Source: Acinetobacter tianfuensis (lineage in GTDB: Bacteria; Pseudomonadota; Gammaproteobacteria; Pseudomonadales; Moraxellaceae). Taken from it: a DNA stretch of 35,957 bases. This document shows positions 26,721-35,128 of this stretch, in pieces. Under the pieces are notes generated by a model, which saw only the letters and a list, made by a program, of their open reading frames with translations, did not search any database and was not told the origin of the DNA. How positions within the stretch are numbered: the first letter of the stretch is position 1; each line of letters starts with the position of its first letter. The position numbers and the translations under genes are program-made. The stretch is taken from contig NZ_RAXV01000038.1 of NCBI RefSeq assembly GCF_003611465.1, positions 1 to 35,957 of the forward strand, read 5' to 3'.

Positions 26721-29700
26721 TTAAGAGTATTGCGGTGATTGATCCGCCTGATATTGATCCAGCGCATCATCAATACTCATATCTGCCGGCGGCGGTGGAA
26801 TATTTGCAGGCTGCGCTTCTTCATAGCTGACCGCTTTGGCTGCTTTAGATTTCACATGGTATTCCACATAAAGCGCTTCTTTACCGAAGTAATCACGCAG
26901 TTTAATCAGCAGCTCATCTAAAGGCGCAACTTTCCAATTGATGCCTAAATGCAGCTCTGCATAGGCATAGTCAAACTCAAGCATCAGCTGTACTGGAATA
27001 TGGCTGCACATATCGACATTGCAGAAGGGCTGCAATATGTTTTGCATATCCTTGGCCAGTGTCTTCGTGATGTGCTCAGAACTGAGTTTGATTTGAATAC
27101 TGTTGGCGCGCTTTTGACGGATTTCATTTAGGCTGAATGCTTTGGTCAAGCGGCCAAGCGGACGGTCAAAACCTTCACGCTCATAAATTTCACCTTCAAT
27201 GACGACAACTTCATCGACTTTAACAATGTCTTTAAAGCGTTGGAAACGTTCATGATTGGTTGAAATTTCTATACGTGCCGTACCGTCATCCAGCGTTACC
27301 ATCATTCGGTTCGGGAAATTGGCAACATCTACCACAAGGCCTGCAAACACCGTAGTCACACCGCGGCGGGTTGGTGTCAGCTCATTAATTTTGGCAGGTA
27401 TAAACGCTTTTAACTCTTGGCGGTAAACATCAATTGGGTGACCTGTCAGGTACAAGCCTAAAGTATCTTTTTCACCTTTAAGGCGGACTTCATCTGACCA
27501 AGGTTTCACTGGCTTAGATGGTTTACGCTGAACCTCTTCAACCTCACCAAATAAGTCCATAATGCCTGTTTCACGGTTTTGACGCGCTTGGTCGGCAGCT
27601 TGCACTGCTTCAGGAAGCTGCATCATGAGGTCGGCGCGTTCTAGGCCTAAGCAGTCTAAAGCGCCGCCGCGAATGAGGGCTTCCAGTGTCCGTTTATTGA
27701 TTTTCTTAAGATCAACACGGTGGCAGAAATCGAATAAATCTTTATACGGGCCGTCTTGTACACGTGAGTCAATCACTGACTGCATTGCAGCCTCGCCGAC
27801 ACCTTTAATTGCACCTAAACCATAGACAATGGTTTTTTCATCGGAAGCATGGAATTGGTAAATCGACATGTTCACAGATGGGGGAAGTACTTCAATGTCA
27901 TTGTGGCGGCAGTCATCAATTAAGAACACCACGTTATCGGTGTTTTGCATTTCCGATGACATTACCGCAGCTAAGAATTCCGCAGGGTAATGCGCTTTTA
28001 GCCAAGCCGTTTGATAAGCAACAAGGGCATAGGCTGCGGCATGTGATTTATTAAAGCCATAGCCTGCGAACTTTTCCATATAGTCGAAAATATGGTTGGC
28101 AGTATCGGCGTCAATATCTTTTTTGGCAGCGCCTTCGGTAAAGATTTGGCGCTGTTTGACCATTTCTTCTGGTTTTTTCTTACCCATGGCGCGGCGAAGC
28201 AAGTCTGCGCCGCCTAAGCTGTAGCCTGCACAGTACTGCGCCGCCTGCATGACTTGTTCCTGGTACACCATAATGCCGTAAGTCGGTTCAAGTACGCCTT
28301 CAAGCAATGGGTGCAGATACTCGAAGTCACCGCCGTGCATACGATGGATAAAGTCAGGGATCAGATCCATCGGGCCTGGACGGTATAAGGATACAAAGGC
28401 AATAATTTCTTCGAATTTACTTGGGCGCGCCTCTTTCAGCATCTTTTTCATGCCCACGGATTCAAACTGGAATACCGCTGTAGTATTCGCTTCAGCAAAG
28501 ATGAGATAAGCATCTTTGTCATCTAGAGGAATGAATGCAATGTCTAAAGGCACTTCGCTTTTTATGCGCTTGTTGATGTTTTTAACCGCATCTTCAATTA
28601 CGGTTAAGTTACGCAGACCCAAAAAGTCGAACTTCACCAGACCAGCGGCTTCTACGTCGTCTTTATCGTATTGAGCGACACGGCCAGTACCGTCTGCATC
28701 ACAGAGCACGGCAGAGAAGTCGGTAATTTTGGTCGGGGAAATGACTACGCCGCCGGCATGTTTACCTGTGTTGCGGGTAATACCCTCAAGTTTCAGCGCC
28801 ATTTCCCAGATTTCAGCCGCATCATCATTATCTGGATTCGATGGATTGGTCACAATGTCTTTGAGCTGCGGCTCCGCTTCAATCGATTCTTCCAAGCTTA
28901 AACCTAATGGTTTTGTTGGAATCATTTTTGAAATGCGGTCAGCTAAACCATAGGATTTACCCAATACACGCGCCACGTCGCGGATGGCGCCTTTGGCAGC
29001 CATGGTACCGAAGGTTGCAATCTGTGATACCGCATCACGTCCATAAGTACGTGCTACATAGTCAATCACGCGGTCACGGCCGGCAATACAGAAATCGACG
29101 TCAAAGTCGGGCATAGAGACACGTTCAGGGTTTAAGAAACGTTCGAACAGCAGGCCATATGGCAGCGGGTCAAGGTCAGTAATTTTTAAACTGTAGGCGA
29201 CGAGTGAACCCGCACCAGAACCGCGTCCAGGACCAACAGGCACGCCATTGCCTTTAGACCATTGAATGAAGTCCATGACGATCAGGAAGTAGCCGGGGAA
29301 ACCCATTTTTAAAATGGTGCCAATCTCGTACTCAAGACGTTCATCATAAACTTTACGGATATCAGGCCAGTCTTCACCGCGTTTTTCAACTGGGTATAAG
29401 AAATTAAGACGTTCTTCCAAACCTTCTTGCGATAAATGTTCAAAGAAGGTGTCAATGGTATGGCCTTCAGGGATTGGATAATCGGGTAGGAAATATTTAC
29501 CCAGCTGCAAGGTTACGTTACAGCGTTTCGCAATTTGATAGGTGTTTTCAACTGCTGATGGAATATCGGCAAAAAGCTCAACCATTTGCTGGCTGGTTTT
29601 AAAATACTGTTCAGGCGAATAGTTTTTAGGGCGGCGGCTGTCACCTAGCACATAACCGTCTGCAATACAGACACGCGCTTCATGCGCTTCAAAATCGCTC

Positions 29701-30293
29701 TCTTTCATGAAGTGCACATCATTATGCGCAACGACACCAATATTATATTTTTGGGCAAGTTTCAGCGCTTCAAAAATGAAGTCTTCTTCGTTTGCGCGGC
29801 CTGTACGCGCAAGTGATAAATATACACGGTTGCCGAACTTCTCAATCCATTCTTCAAGCAGCGGTTCTGCTTTTTGCGGATTAGATGTAATCAGCATTTT
29901 TCCGACATCAGACTGAATGCCGAGCAGGGCAATCAGGTCATCTGCTTGGTCTAAAATCCATTGTTTTTGCACACATGGAATATCCAGCTGCTGACCGCTG
30001 ATATAGCCTTCTGAAACCAGTTCAGTCAGGTGGCGCCAGCCGGTGTTGGACATGGCCAATAAAGTCATGCGGTGTTCAGCATCGTTTAAACGGATTTCTG
30101 AACCCATAATTGGTTTAATGCCTTTACCTAAACACTTGCCATAAAATTTAACGGCTGCATGCAAGTTAGACAGGTCTGTAATGGCTAGTGCAGGCATGCC
30201 ATCTGCTTCAGCGGCTTTGACCAAATCGGGTATGCGTACGATCGATTCCGTAATCGAAAATTCTGTATGAATACCAAGATGAACAAAGTGCAT
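26721..30293 (-). CDS. dnaE: DNA polymerase III alpha subunit
   Basis: Catalytic subunit of the replicative polymerase. The N-terminal PHP domain (about 1-270) begins FVHLGIHTEFSITESI and has lost part of the metal-binding His set, as in other proteobacterial DnaE. The polymerase core includes GPGRGSGAGSLVAY, the catalytic Asp pair in MPDFDVDFC (about 400) and a third Asp in VKFDFLGLRNL. The clamp-binding motif appears as GIMDLFGE (about 920), followed by the OB fold. The 1190 residues are normal. AGGGA lies 8 nt before the ATG at 30293. It appears to head a dnaE-trmJ-cysE unit. Confidence 0.97.
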   Translation of the reverse strand: MHFVHLGIHTEFSITESIVRIPDLVKAAEADGMPALAITDLSNLHAAVKFYGKCLGKGIKPIMGSEIRLNDAEHRMTLLAMSNTGWRHLTELVSEGYISGQQLDIPCVQKQWILDQADDLIALLGIQSDVGKMLITSNPQKAEPLLEEWIEKFGNRVYLSLARTGRANEEDFIFEALKLAQKYNIGVVAHNDVHFMKESDFEAHEARVCIADGYVLGDSRRPKNYSPEQYFKTSQQMVELFADIPSAVENTYQIAKRCNVTLQLGKYFLPDYPIPEGHTIDTFFEHLSQEGLEERLNFLYPVEKRGEDWPDIRKVYDERLEYEIGTILKMGFPGYFLIVMDFIQWSKGNGVPVGPGRGSGAGSLVAYSLKITDLDPLPYGLLFERFLNPERVSMPDFDVDFCIAGRDRVIDYVARTYGRDAVSQIATFGTMAAKGAIRDVARVLGKSYGLADRISKMIPTKPLGLSLEESIEAEPQLKDIVTNPSNPDNDDAAEIWEMALKLEGITRNTGKHAGGVVISPTKITDFSAVLCDADGTGRVAQYDKDDVEAAGLVKFDFLGLRNLTVIEDAVKNINKRIKSEVPLDIAFIPLDDKDAYLIFAEANTTAVFQFESVGMKKMLKEARPSKFEEIIAFVSLYRPGPMDLIPDFIHRMHGGDFEYLHPLLEGVLEPTYGIMVYQEQVMQAAQYCAGYSLGGADLLRRAMGKKKPEEMVKQRQIFTEGAAKKDIDADTANHIFDYMEKFAGYGFNKSHAAAYALVAYQTAWLKAHYPAEFLAAVMSSEMQNTDNVVFLIDDCRHNDIEVLPPSVNMSIYQFHASDEKTIVYGLGAIKGVGEAAMQSVIDSRVQDGPYKDLFDFCHRVDLKKINKRTLEALIRGGALDCLGLERADLMMQLPEAVQAADQARQNRETGIMDLFGEVEEVQRKPSKPVKPWSDEVRLKGEKDTLGLYLTGHPIDVYRQELKAFIPAKINELTPTRRGVTTVFAGLVVDVANFPNRMMVTLDDGTARIEISTNHERFQRFKDIVKVDEVVVIEGEIYEREGFDRPLGRLTKAFSLNEIRQKRANSIQIKLSSEHITKTLAKDMQNILQPFCNVDMCSHIPVQLMLEFDYAYAELHLGINWKVAPLDELLIKLRDYFGKEALYVEYHVKSKAAKAVSYEEAQPANIPPPPADMSIDDALDQYQADQSPQYS

Positions 30294-30349
30294 AGATGAG
30301 TCCCTGCGAAAACAGCTGACTATTTTAGCATGCTCTGGAGTTAAACTTA

Positions 30350-30404
30350 CGTTTATTGCATGGCTTTCTACAGTTTTATCGGTTCACTGTTTACGCAATA
30401 AACG
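30350..30404. repeat. Inverted repeat upstream of dnaE
   Basis: CGTTTATTGC (30350-30359) and GCAATAAACG (30395-30404) are exact 10-bp inverted repeats separated by 35 bp. They lie between the hypothetical gene's stop and the dnaE start. They could be a regulator's paired half-sites or an mRNA hairpin. Confidence 0.4.
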
Positions 30405-30421
30405 CAGATCGAAGTTGATGT

Positions 30422-31060
30422 TTAGCAAGCAATTCCTTGATTAATTGAAAATGCGCTTAATTTTCCATTTTTAAAGTTAAAAGCTAAGTTGCCTATATAG
30501 GGTAAATCATAGTTGAGCGGTTCTTTTAAAATACTTTTAGCCGTTTGGGGCGGGAGTAAAATGACATAAGCGGTTTCATTTGGATGGGCTAATTTTGCGC
30601 TCTTGGGAAAATCTTTTTGAAACTGCTGAAAGGTATATTGGGGCGTAATAGACATCTGACCCATTTGAATTTTATCGTGAATTTGATAGCTATTACTCCA
30701 TTCCAGCCAAACATTTCCCTTGGTTTGACCTAATTGGGTAAAACTGTTTTTATTTTTATAAAATGAATCATTTTTAATTTGAGGATTATCCTCGGCATAA
30801 ACTTCAAACCTTAAAAACTTAGCTTGGGTTGATGCATGGAATTCGGTATTACCCGTACAATCTGAGTATTCATACTTGAGTTTGACTGGATTTTTGCCGA
30901 TTAGAACATTTGCTTTTGCTGCCGCTACAGGGGATGCTAAATCGATGCCATTGACTTGAATGCTGGTGACATAATTGTAGTCAGCGATTGAGGCAGAAAT
31001 TGTTGTGCAAATAGTTGAACCAATAATGAGTACTGGAAAGCGTTGATAGGCGAGTCGCAT
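30422..31060 (-). CDS. Secreted hypothetical protein
   Basis: Not recognised. From the ATG at 31060, which has AAAGGA about 7 nt upstream, it encodes 212 residues. The N-terminal signal peptide (about 1-23, FPVLIIGSTICTTISASIA) probably ends before DYNYV. The mature protein looks beta-rich, with one Cys in SDCTGN and one as its last residue, which might form a disulphide. It has an aromatic-rich middle and a segment PQYTFQQFQKDFPKSAK recalling periplasmic proteins of plasma-type metabolism, but I will not assign a family. The frame also opens further upstream at 31099, with no ribosome site. It stands alone between dnaE and metI. Confidence 0.7.
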   Translation of the reverse strand: MRLAYQRFPVLIIGSTICTTISASIADYNYVTSIQVNGIDLASPVAAAKANVLIGKNPVKLKYEYSDCTGNTEFHASTQAKFLRFEVYAEDNPQIKNDSFYKNKNSFTQLGQTKGNVWLEWSNSYQIHDKIQMGQMSITPQYTFQQFQKDFPKSAKLAHPNETAYVILLPPQTAKSILKEPLNYDLPYIGNLAFNFKNGKLSAFSINQGIAC

Positions 31061-31270
31061 AACTGTCCTTTTTTTAACTTTGTTGTGTAGAGGTTTCAAA
31101 GGATGAATGTATTTATGTTAGGTCTTGAAATATGTATGCTTTTGCAGCCTTCGCAGAAGTTGCGTTTATTATTTTGTAATTCATGAGATTAAAGTGTTTT
31201 AAATAAGGAAATGGGTAATATTGTTTCTAATTTTACATAACTTCTGAAAGAATAAAATAATATCGACAGA

Positions 31271-31297
31271 ATTAAACCCTCATGTAGAGGGTTTAAT
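31271..31297 (-). terminator. Hairpin after metI
   Basis: ATTAAACCCTC (31271-31281) pairs perfectly with GAGGGTTTAAT (31287-31297) over a 5-nt loop, 20 bp beyond the metI stop. The T tail on the minus strand is weak, so termination may be incomplete. Confidence 0.65.
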
Positions 31298-31317
31298 GAA
31301 ATGATTGATTTGAAGTC

Positions 31318-32013
31318 TTAACGAAGTTTAGATAGCCAATCACCTAGGCTTTGTACGATCTGTACCAAAATTAACAAGACGATAACCGTTAAAATAACCA
31401 CGCTGGTATCAAAGCGCTGGTAGCCATAAGAAATAGCCAAGTCGCCGATACCGCCAGCGCCGACTGCACCTGCCATTGCTGTTGCACCAATGAGGCTGAT
31501 GGTTGCTGTGGTTAGATTTAAAATGAGTGAGCTGCGTGATTCGGGCAATACAAATTTGGTAATGATTTGCCACGGTGAAGCACCCATTGCTTGAGCAGAT
31601 TCAATAATCCCATCATTGACTTCCAGCAAAGAGGTTTCAATTAAGCGGCCGATGTAAGGGCCGACATAAATGGTCAGCGGTACAATGGCTGCCCATGTGC
31701 CAATAGAAGTGCCGACAATCACTTTAGTCAGCGGAATCACCGCAATCAGCAAAATAATAAACGGCAAAGAACGCAGCGCGTTTACAATCGGGTTTAGGCC
31801 ATGGTAAACCAAACGGTTTGGCAGAATACCGGCAGGACGGGTGACAAATAAAATAATGGCTTGGATGAAACCCCAAATGCAGCCGAAGAGCATGGCAAAG
31901 AACACCATATGAAAGGTTTCTTGCATTGCAGTCACAAACTGATCAATGGAAAGGGAGCTTTTCCAATAAGGCGCAGTAACTTCTGTTAGCCATTGAACAA
32001 ACAAGTCTCTCAT
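31318..32013 (-). CDS. metI: Methionine ABC transporter permease
   Basis: Inner-membrane permease of the MetNIQ methionine importer. The 231 residues carry about five membrane helices (for example FHMVFFAMLFGCIWGFIQAIILF and SLPFIILLIAVIPLTKVIVG). The cytoplasmic EAA loop ESAQAMGASPWQIITKFVLPESR (about 130-152) docks on MetN. The closing segment SYGYQRFDTSVVILTVIVLLILVQ is typical of MetI. Its start overlaps the metN stop by 4 bp (ATGA), so translation is coupled. A hairpin follows the stop. Confidence 0.94.
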   Translation of the reverse strand: MRDLFVQWLTEVTAPYWKSSLSIDQFVTAMQETFHMVFFAMLFGCIWGFIQAIILFVTRPAGILPNRLVYHGLNPIVNALRSLPFIILLIAVIPLTKVIVGTSIGTWAAIVPLTIYVGPYIGRLIETSLLEVNDGIIESAQAMGASPWQIITKFVLPESRSSLILNLTTATISLIGATAMAGAVGAGGIGDLAISYGYQRFDTSVVILTVIVLLILVQIVQSLGDWLSKLR

Positions 32014-33035
32014 GCTTGTACTCCCGGTTGTTCTACTTTTACGCCATGCTGTTCAAAAAAGGCAATGGCCTTTTCAATTTCAGCGGTATTGCCTAAAAGC
32101 TGTATAAACATTTGCCCAATGACTGAACCATCAATTTCAGTCATATTGGCAAATAAAATATTCAGGCTGACATCAAATTGTTTAATAGCAGCTTGTACAA
32201 CCGTTTCCTGAGCAGAGGTGCCCAAGAATTGCAGGCTGTAAATACTGTTATGATTTTTATTTTCAAGGTTATTTAAAATGTTCACAGGCAGTTGCTGCTG
32301 CAGCACTGTTTGAATAAAGGTTTTAGTGGTTGAGTGCTGCGGCTGGCTGAATAAATCCAGTGTACGGCCTGACTCAATGACTTTGCCATGCTCCATAACA
32401 GCAACATAATCACAGACTTTCTCAATCACGTCCATTTCATGTGTGACCATGACAATGGTGATGCCTTGCTCTTTATTAATCTTTTTCAGCAAGTCTAAAA
32501 CAGATTGTGTTGTCTGCGGGTCTAGGGCAGAAGTTGCTTCATCGCATAGTAAAATTTTAGGGTGGTTGGTCAGCGCGCGTGCAATACCGACACGCTGTTT
32601 TTGACCGCCTGAGAGTTCATCGGGATAAGCATCTTTTTTATGTTTTAAATCGATGAAATCCAGCAGTTCGGCCAAACGCTTTTTACGTTCAGCTTTTGCA
32701 ACACCCAGCAGCTTTAGCGGAATTTCAATATTTTCTGAAACTGTTTTCGTTTGCAGTAAATTGAAATGCTGAAAAATCATGCCAATATTGGTGCGCTCTT
32801 GACGCAATTCACGCGCATTCAAGGCAGTGAAATCTTTATCATTGATAAAGATTTGACCTTGGCTTGGACGTTCCAGCAGGTTGATCAGGCGGATTAAGGT
32901 ACTTTTACCTGCACCGCTGTAGCCAATAATGCCAAAAATACAGCCGTCTGGAATATCCAGATTAATCTGGTCCAGCGCCGTAACAGTTTGGCCTTTAAGC
33001 TCAAAGTGCTTGGAAATATTTTTAAATTGAATCAT
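32010..33035 (-). CDS. metN: Methionine ABC transporter ATPase
   Basis: ATPase of the methionine importer. From the ATG at 33035 it has 341 residues and begins MIQFKNISKHFE, as other MetN do; the frame is open to 33071 but those residues are foreign to the family. Motifs are Walker A GYSGAGKST (about 37-45), FQHFNLLQTKTV as Q-loop, signature LSGGQKQRVGIARAL, Walker B ILLCDEATSALDP and H-loop MVTHEMD. The C-terminal NIL domain (about 260-341) is the site by which methionine inhibits uptake in E. coli, so the same control is likely. It follows metQ after a hairpin and overlaps metI by 4 bp. Confidence 0.95.
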   Translation of the reverse strand: MIQFKNISKHFELKGQTVTALDQINLDIPDGCIFGIIGYSGAGKSTLIRLINLLERPSQGQIFINDKDFTALNARELRQERTNIGMIFQHFNLLQTKTVSENIEIPLKLLGVAKAERKKRLAELLDFIDLKHKKDAYPDELSGGQKQRVGIARALTNHPKILLCDEATSALDPQTTQSVLDLLKKINKEQGITIVMVTHEMDVIEKVCDYVAVMEHGKVIESGRTLDLFSQPQHSTTKTFIQTVLQQQLPVNILNNLENKNHNSIYSLQFLGTSAQETVVQAAIKQFDVSLNILFANMTEIDGSVIGQMFIQLLGNTAEIEKAIAFFEQHGVKVEQPGVQA

Positions 33036-33052
33036 AACGTCAAAAGCTATAA

Positions 33053-33089
33053 ATAAAAGAAAAACAGGCAAATTAAATTTGCCTGTTTA
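33053..33089 (-). terminator. Terminator/attenuator hairpin between metQ and metN
   Basis: AAACAGGCAAATT (33062-33074) and AATTTGCCTGTTT (33076-33088) form a long stem. On the minus strand the stem is followed by a T-rich tract (33053-33064). Its place inside a transport operon suggests partial termination, giving more metQ than metNI mRNA. Confidence 0.75.
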
Positions 33090-33107
33090 GATGCACAAAG
33101 TATATTA

Positions 33108-33983
33108 CTATTTTGCGTCTGTAAGATAGCTTACAGGTTTATTTACATCAACTTTAGTGCCGCCAAAGTGGTCTTGCACGTATTTGCCTACAGCCGCAAC
33201 ATGGTAAAGTTCACCTACTTTTTTCAAGGTAGGGTCGTTTTGACGGTCAGCAGCAACAGCTAAAACGTTAACGTTCATTTTTGTACTTTGGTCAATTGGT
33301 TCATAATAAATCGCATCTTTTAATACGTTTAAACCGCCTTCCATAGCCAACGTATTACCCAATACAATCGCATCGACTTCGTCTTTCACACGTACTGCTG
33401 TTGCCATCTGAATTGGTTTAATTATGATATTTTTAGCATTTTCAGCGACATCTGCAGTTGTGCCTTTAACATTGTCAAAGTTGGCTTTAAGCTTTACTAA
33501 GCCCGCAGATTGTAAAAGCAATAATGCGCGTGATTCGTTTGCTCCGTCATTTGGAATAGCAATCGTTGCGCCAGTTTTAAACTCTGCAAGCGTTTTTACT
33601 TTGCTTGAGTAAATACCCATTGGCTCTAAGTAGGTTGTAGAAAGCGGTGCAATTTTATCTTTATTGCTTTCGTTAAATGCCACCATATATGCATAAGACT
33701 GGAACGCATTGACATCAATTTCTTTATTCGCTACAGCAGTATTCATAGACACATAGTCTGTGAAGTTTTTCACTTCAAGCTTAATGCCGGCAGCTTTGGT
33801 TTCTGGCAAAGTTGCAATATAGCGCCAAACATCAGCATCTGAACCTGTAGAAGCCATAGTGACAGTTTGCAGTTCTGCTGCTGAGTCTGTTTTTGCTGCT
33901 GCATCAGTTGCTGGCGCTTCAGATTTGCCGCAGCCAACTAATGCTACTGATGCGCCTAATACTAGGCCAAGGAGCTTTTTCAT
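33108..33983 (-). CDS. metQ: Methionine-binding lipoprotein MetQ
   Basis: The substrate-binding component of the importer, held to the inner membrane by lipid. The signal MKKLLGLVLGASVALVGC has lipobox LVGC (Cys 18). The mature NlpA-type domain includes VTMASTGSDADVWRYI, LEVKNFTDYVSMNTAVANKEIDVNAFQ, TIAIPNDGANESRALLLLQSAGLVKLK and a closing segment with PVSYLTDAK. The 291 residues are slightly above the family norm. The ATG at 33983 has GGGTGA upstream; an earlier TTG at 33995 is in frame but unlikely. It is first in the transcript, unlike metNIQ in E. coli, with a 22-bp palindrome in its leader. Confidence 0.95.
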   Translation of the reverse strand: MKKLLGLVLGASVALVGCGKSEAPATDAAAKTDSAAELQTVTMASTGSDADVWRYIATLPETKAAGIKLEVKNFTDYVSMNTAVANKEIDVNAFQSYAYMVAFNESNKDKIAPLSTTYLEPMGIYSSKVKTLAEFKTGATIAIPNDGANESRALLLLQSAGLVKLKANFDNVKGTTADVAENAKNIIIKPIQMATAVRVKDEVDAIVLGNTLAMEGGLNVLKDAIYYEPIDQSTKMNVNVLAVAADRQNDPTLKKVGELYHVAAVGKYVQDHFGGTKVDVNKPVSYLTDAK

Positions 33984-33995
33984 ATTTTCACCCAA

Positions 33996-34017
33996 GTAAA
34001 TTTAACGTTAAATTTAC
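33996..34017. promoter_or_regulatory. Perfect 22-bp palindrome in the metQ leader
   Basis: GTAAATTTAAC (33996-34006) is followed directly by its exact reverse complement (34007-34017), ending 12 bp before the metQ ATG and touching the ribosome-site region. It could be an operator or an RNA hairpin. Confidence 0.55.
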
Positions 34018-34079
34018 ATATTTTAATGTACAGAGAGTTTTTAAAGCTTTGAATCAGACGAGCTGATTTATGCTTGAAA

Positions 34080-34107
34080 ATTATAAACGGCAAATATTTT
34101 GTTGCAA
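34080..34107 (-). promoter_or_regulatory. metQ promoter
   Basis: On the minus strand TTGCAA (34107-34102), 16 bp, then a perfect TATAAT (34085-34080). Transcription would begin near 34073, giving a leader of about 90 nt that contains the 33996-34017 palindrome. Confidence 0.55.
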
Positions 34108-34398
34108 TCAGATCTCCGTCTAAACTAAAAAGAGAGACTATTTGTAACAGGCAAGGTGCTGTAAACAAAAGAGTTTAGCTAGGGTGAAACCTAAATTGCG
34201 TGAGTCATAGTAACAATATTTTATTATGCAATATAGTGATGAATAATTTAATGCTTAGCAGTTATGCTGCAAAGGATATGTGAGTTATTGATTAAATAAT
34301 ATTTAAAAACAATATATTATTTTTAATTAATTTAATGGTGAAACAATATTTGATCAAAATTATTCTTTATAAGAATTTGTCTATTCTAAATCATAATT

Positions 34399-34494
34399 TT
34401 GCATAAAGAGTTGGTGTTTGCATCATTGGGAGATCGTGCCGATATAGTCAGGGCATCTGCCGCTTTGGGAGCTTTGCAGAGAAGTATTTCCTGA
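34399..34494 (+). pseudogene. Possible gene remnant or very small ORF
   Basis: A short frame open from about 34390 that ends with TGA at 34492-34494. It reads like ordinary protein (core GDRADIVRASAALGALQ) and uses GC-richer codons than the surrounding AT-rich spacer. The possible TTG start at 34399 lacks a ribosome site. It may be the tail of a lost gene, a tiny protein or chance. I do not recognise a family. Confidence 0.25.
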
Positions 34495-34558
34495 GCATAT
34501 TGGGAAGAAGCGCCGACTTGTACTTTTATATTAAAGTGAAGCGGATTGTGGCTCAGCA

Positions 34559-35116
34559 TTAGCAAAAAGTGTGATGCAGAAAATCACCGCGATGCATTTC
34601 GTACAGTACATGACGACGTAATGGATGCTCAGCTGGAACAAAAGGATGATCAAATTCTCGTACTTTATCCATACCGAGTCTTTGCATGACACATTCAGAG
34701 GGCGTATTGATGCATGCAGTCAATGAAATCACACGATCTAGTCTCAGGTTTCTCAAAGCATGCTTTAACACGGCTTTAGCACCTTCGGTCGCATAACCTT
34801 GATGCCAATATTGTGGCAGTAAGCGCCAGCCAATTTCAGGAGCATCGGCTATTTCAAACTCGGGTGGATGAACGTGTAAGCCGATAAATCCAATAAATTC
34901 ACCTGTGGCTTTAAGCTCGACAGCATATAAACCCCAACCGCGTGTTTCTATTGCATCATGCATGCGCTGCATGAATGCGATAGCTTCCTCTGCTGTCAGC
35001 TTTTTAGGAAAATAACGCATGACGTCGTCATCTGCGCACATTTGGATAAATGGGGCAGTGTCGGAGTCTTGCCATTGGCTGAGGATCAGGCGAGGAGTTT
35101 GGAGTTGATTAGTCAT
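34559..35116 (-). CDS. GNAT-family N-acetyltransferase (RimJ/RimL-like)
   Basis: A 185-residue acetyltransferase using acetyl-CoA. It begins with the RimJ/RimL-type TPRLILSQWQDSDTAPFIQMC. Beta-4 is GFIGLHVHPPEFEIADAPEIGWRLLPQYW, and the acetyl-CoA loop is QYWHQGYATEGAKAVLKHAL (about 107-126). It ends with NTPSECVMQRLGM, the usual family close. Acceptors in this branch include ribosomal-protein N-termini, amino acids and antibiotics; none can be named here. Its ATG lies 12 bp after the stop of the truncated upstream gene and has no ribosome site of its own, so it may depend on that gene's transcript. Confidence 0.88.
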   Translation of the reverse strand: MTNQLQTPRLILSQWQDSDTAPFIQMCADDDVMRYFPKKLTAEEAIAFMQRMHDAIETRGWGLYAVELKATGEFIGFIGLHVHPPEFEIADAPEIGWRLLPQYWHQGYATEGAKAVLKHALRNLRLDRVISLTACINTPSECVMQRLGMDKVREFDHPFVPAEHPLRRHVLYEMHRGDFLHHTFC

Positions 35117-35128
35117 AGTGACAATAGA

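Larger units (their letters stand above)
34018..34558. other. Long AT-rich intergenic region upstream of metQ
   Basis: It holds the metQ promoter at 34080-34107 and a GC-richer open frame ending at 34494 (see separate entry). The rest is very AT-rich and I see no RNA gene, riboswitch or clear terminator for the GNAT gene in it. Confidence 0.5.

Noticed and set aside
33980..34168. 62-residue minus-strand open frame upstream of metQ
   Set aside because: It spans the metQ promoter and leader palindrome and lacks a ribosome site.
33984..34200. SAM riboswitch or MetJ sites upstream of metQ
   Set aside because: Searched by eye: no S-box-like core and no tandem AGACGTCT-type repeats were found.
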